NCBI GenBank assembly: GCA_003640385.1
Contig: RCAB01000381.1
Coordinates: 1 to 62,976, forward strand
Source: Setaria digitata
Lineage: Eukaryota; Nematoda; Chromadorea; Rhabditida; Setariidae
Reading direction: 5' to 3'
Length of the DNA: 62,976 nucleotides
Shown: piece by piece, positions 60,601 through 62,976 of the stretch
Layout of the letters: each line of letters starts with the position of its first letter
Numbering within the stretch: the first letter of the stretch is position 1
Program-made: the position numbers and the translations under genes
The notes under the pieces: model-generated
Database searches by the model: none
The model's input: the letters and a program-made list of their open reading frames with translations, nothing else
What the model was told of the DNA's origin: nothing

Positions 60601-62253
60601 AACAAAAAATAAAGTGACAAAAACTGCAGTCAACTAACCATGAGCTCCAGACGTAAACGGATGATAATAAACAGGCTGCGCCGGTGTGGCAGAGTAATAA
60701 ACCGGTTGATATATTATTTGTGGATGCGGTGCTGGTGGTGTAGAAGATACCAAAAAGTGTTGGCCGGTTGTTGGATCAATCAAAATTTGATGATTACTCA
60801 AAGGAGTTGCTGCTGGTGTACATCTTTAAATTTCTAACTTGAGGATAATATCCGGGCCTTTTGAAATTCAGGCATAACAGAACTGAGCAGTTGGGAAATT
60901 CGGGACATCCCTGTTATGAAGAGAAATATTCTACCTACTCTACAGCACTTACTTTAACTGCCTTTATTCTAAACTTATCGCTGTATCAGCACATGATATC
61001 ACCTACGAAATAAATCCATTTAATCCATTTCCATACAAGGTTCAGTACACTTGAAGCATTACAAGAATTAGTTTATTTAAAAACCCGTTCAATTCTTAAG
61101 TTGTAAATCAGAAACGAAACGACCGTTTCATTTTTTAAAATTTAATCGGAAATCTGCAGCTGCGTAGTCTATAGGATTGTAATTAGATACAACTCGAAAA
61201 AAGAAAGCAAAGGTTCAAAGACTTTAGCATTGGCAAGCATGACGAGCGCTTGCCAATGCTAGAGACTAATAAAATATCTAATTAAATAATAATTAAGCAT
61301 TGGATTTTCTGTAACCAAAAAAAAAAACAGAAAAAACTAGAACAACTAATTTCAACGGAAAAATTATTTTCTTCACGAAGGGACAATTGAAACTACAGTC
61401 ACTCAATTCATTTGATTAACACTTTTAAATCATTTCTAATTAGCTATATGATACATACCACTTCATTCAGACAAAAATCACCAAATTATACAGTTAAGGG
61501 AAGGAGAATTACCTTACTTACTCCATTCCACTGTAGATTGTACTCACTATTCAGCCTGTATTACTGTGTCAAATTTTCTTCATTGATCTTAAATTTCCAA
61601 TATCGTTTAAAAAAGCAAATGTAGCAAAAGTAACTCACATTTGTGATAGCGTAACGGGTATGGTAGCAGTAGTTTGTTGATTGGTAATTGTTGCCGGTGT
61701 TGCTGCCGTTGTAATATCGTGCATTAACGATATTGGAGGTGAAATCGATGAATGTGTCGAACCAGCTCCAGGACTTTCCTGATTCTCAGAACCCTGTACC
61801 AAGAGAAAGAAAAGTGCTGGTGAGTAAGAAATAAAAGAATATAATGAAACGACAGAAATAAATTAGTGGGAATTACGGTGTTAATCATTTCCTTCATTGG
61901 TAAATTTTCAAATATTGAAAATCGAGAAAAGTAATATTGAGTTATAATTAAGTTATTATTTGTAACTAAATTATTAATTATCAATTTTTCAATACCTGGA
62001 AATCTGGTAAAAAAAATTCATAAAAACTAAAAAAATGAATCAACAACCGACAAAATTTGAACGGAATTTTAATTTAAGATCGCAATAAAGATTTAGATTT
62101 TGCAAGTAAAGTCATGTTACTATTTTTTGCTGTGAAAACTAACTTGATAAAAAGATGTTACACGTTTATACATATCAACTATATGGCATAAAATCGAAAA
62201 CCAGTTCTGCAAATGCTAGTGGCGATAAACGGACTTACACAACAATCTGACAT
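51700..62253 (-). CDS. CEP170-family-like centrosome/microtubule protein
   Basis: Exons: 62253-62239, 61793-61639, 60823-60639, 60421-60250, 60065-59959, 59788-59604, 59067-58961, 58480-58368, 58225-58114, 57857-57721, 57467-57369, 57119-57050, 56954-56891, 56714-56353, 54721-54595, 54278-54160, 53257-53185, 52835-52677, 52541-52468, 52187-52043 and 51858-51700, giving 912 residues. The protein is mostly Ser/Thr/Pro-rich and disordered. Family-like islands are PSWWGENG, then AFTVSFDSEEGSPRANLS with a following KKTSSRRFMRR (CEP170 has AFTIEFDDxSPRK..D..KFSLRQRR), and DVDDTLSEAGTYVV (GTYT-type motif). A C-terminal part with AWLRRKDYNPMKAAAEAKK and short helices follows. CEP170 proteins bind centrosomes and microtubules. 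The N-terminal FHA domain of the family is not visible. The 5' end is uncertain (see 62670-62813). An optional 24-nt exon lies at 55524-55501. The normal last exon ends SKLAAAKRSPSGGQKNS. Confidence 0.68.
55501..55524 (-). other. Candidate 24-nt in-frame microexon of the CEP170-like gene
   Basis: Flanked by AAAACAG (acceptor) and GTGAGT (strong donor). The preceding exon leaves two bases and the following exon takes one, and the 24-nt unit preserves that phase. Inclusion adds eight residues, basic and polar (ATRCRSET), between ...DNVFR and RGDGGRYS. Both inclusion and skipping keep the frame open. Confidence 0.5.
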
Positions 62254-62669
62254 GTTGCAGAAACTCACTGGCCATACACATTCCCTCTCTAAAAATTATT
62301 GGAGATCGTACACATCTCACAGTCATCTTCATCTTGCATTCAATCGTAATAATCGAATATTAATGAGAGTGAGAAAGCGCCCTTATTACATGAATTATTT
62401 TCCTACAAAAATATTAAACTGAATTCAATCCCAGTGATAATTTTTCCAAGCAATTATTACTCTTTAAATAAAAGTTTCTGCGGAATTTGATTAGATGAAA
62501 TAATGCATGTCACTTCTGTTCAAAAATATAACTGGAAGGATGCAACTAAATATAGGGACATTTCAAACCAGATTTTGAACATTAACAAAAGAAGAAAAAC
62601 ATGAGACTAATAACCACAATCGCTTCACACAAAATAAGTCTTTTTTTTTAACATTAAAAGTGGACAAAC

Positions 62670-62813
62670 CTTAATAAAATAGGTTAAAAGCCAATCCAAA
62701 CAATTAACATGACGTTCAATAACATAGAAATTCCAACACAGTCGCCACACGCCTAATAAGAATGATGTCTGTTATCACAACTGTGGAAGAACTATATATC
62801 ATTCACCTTCCAT
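62670..62813 (-). CDS. Candidate alternative first exons of the CEP170-like gene
   Basis: A mini-exon ATGGAAG (62813-62807) ends at GTGAAT. After a 54-nt intron-like gap ending CTTATTAG, the segment 62752-62670 continues in phase for 27 codons, Trp- and Cys-rich (VWRLCWNFYVIERHVNCLDW and onward), to a donor AAG|GTTTGT in phase 0. The next supported exon of the CEP170-like gene (61793) begins in phase 0, so this gives a clean alternative N-terminus instead of MSDCC (62253-62239). It is not similar to an FHA domain. It could also be a separate short gene or chance. Confidence 0.35.
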
Positions 62814-62976
62814 GTAATCCGAATTAAAAATTGCAAAAATGGAATTGAAGCTCACTGATTAGCCAAGAAGAATTCTATAACCTATAACGTCAAATATCCC
62901 TAATTTCTTACCAACTAACACAGTTATACAGTTAAAAAAAAGGAATTTATAATTCATATATAATATAATATAATAT

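Overview
This is eukaryotic nuclear DNA, most likely from a nematode and possibly a filarial (spirurid) one. It is very AT-rich. Genes are split into many short exons by AT-rich introns whose acceptors read like TTTTCAG, and several start codons sit directly behind a 3' splice-site-like sequence, as expected for spliced-leader trans-splicing. The clade call is an inference from composition and gene style. The window holds no rRNA, tRNA, CRISPR array or intact transposon that I can recognise.

Layout, left to right: (1) the 5' part of a Chk1-like protein kinase on the minus strand, running off the left edge (1-2614), with an acidic exon candidate upstream; (2) a gene-poor stretch to about 10.5 kb with one candidate small three-exon gene (6804-7265, minus); (3) an 18-exon gene for a 686-residue coiled-coil protein (10550-15939, plus); (4) a four-exon PPP1R14/CPI-17-type protein phosphatase 1 inhibitor (17522-21011, minus); (5) a gene-poor, repeat-containing stretch (21-28.7 kb); (6) an annexin with a long Gly/Tyr/Pro/Gln-repeat N-terminus (28675-33645, plus); (7) a 19-exon Vasa/GLH-like DEAD-box RNA helicase (36108-44036, minus); (8) Mediator subunit 17, head-to-head with the helicase (45433-49970, plus); (9) a large CEP170-family-like gene (51700-62253, minus) convergent with MED17, with evidence for alternative 5' and 3' exons and an in-frame 24-nt microexon.

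All main gene models were built by hand. Exon ends were chosen so that splice sites, reading-frame phase and protein similarity agree, and each model that is complete within the window gives an open frame of whole codons. The genes form no obvious pathway. They are housekeeping or regulatory functions: kinase signalling, phosphatase control, membrane/calcium binding, germline RNA, transcription and centrosome/microtubule roles.

The most unusual observations are two introns that only keep frame if a GC-AG splice is used (PPP1R14 and Vasa-like genes), a 30-nt intron-like segment lying in frame inside the helicase, a Chk1-like kinase with altered catalytic motifs (HLD, DFD, and Arg at the VAIK lysine), and unannotated exon-like segments around the CEP170-like gene. 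I did not find a clearly new multi-gene system.
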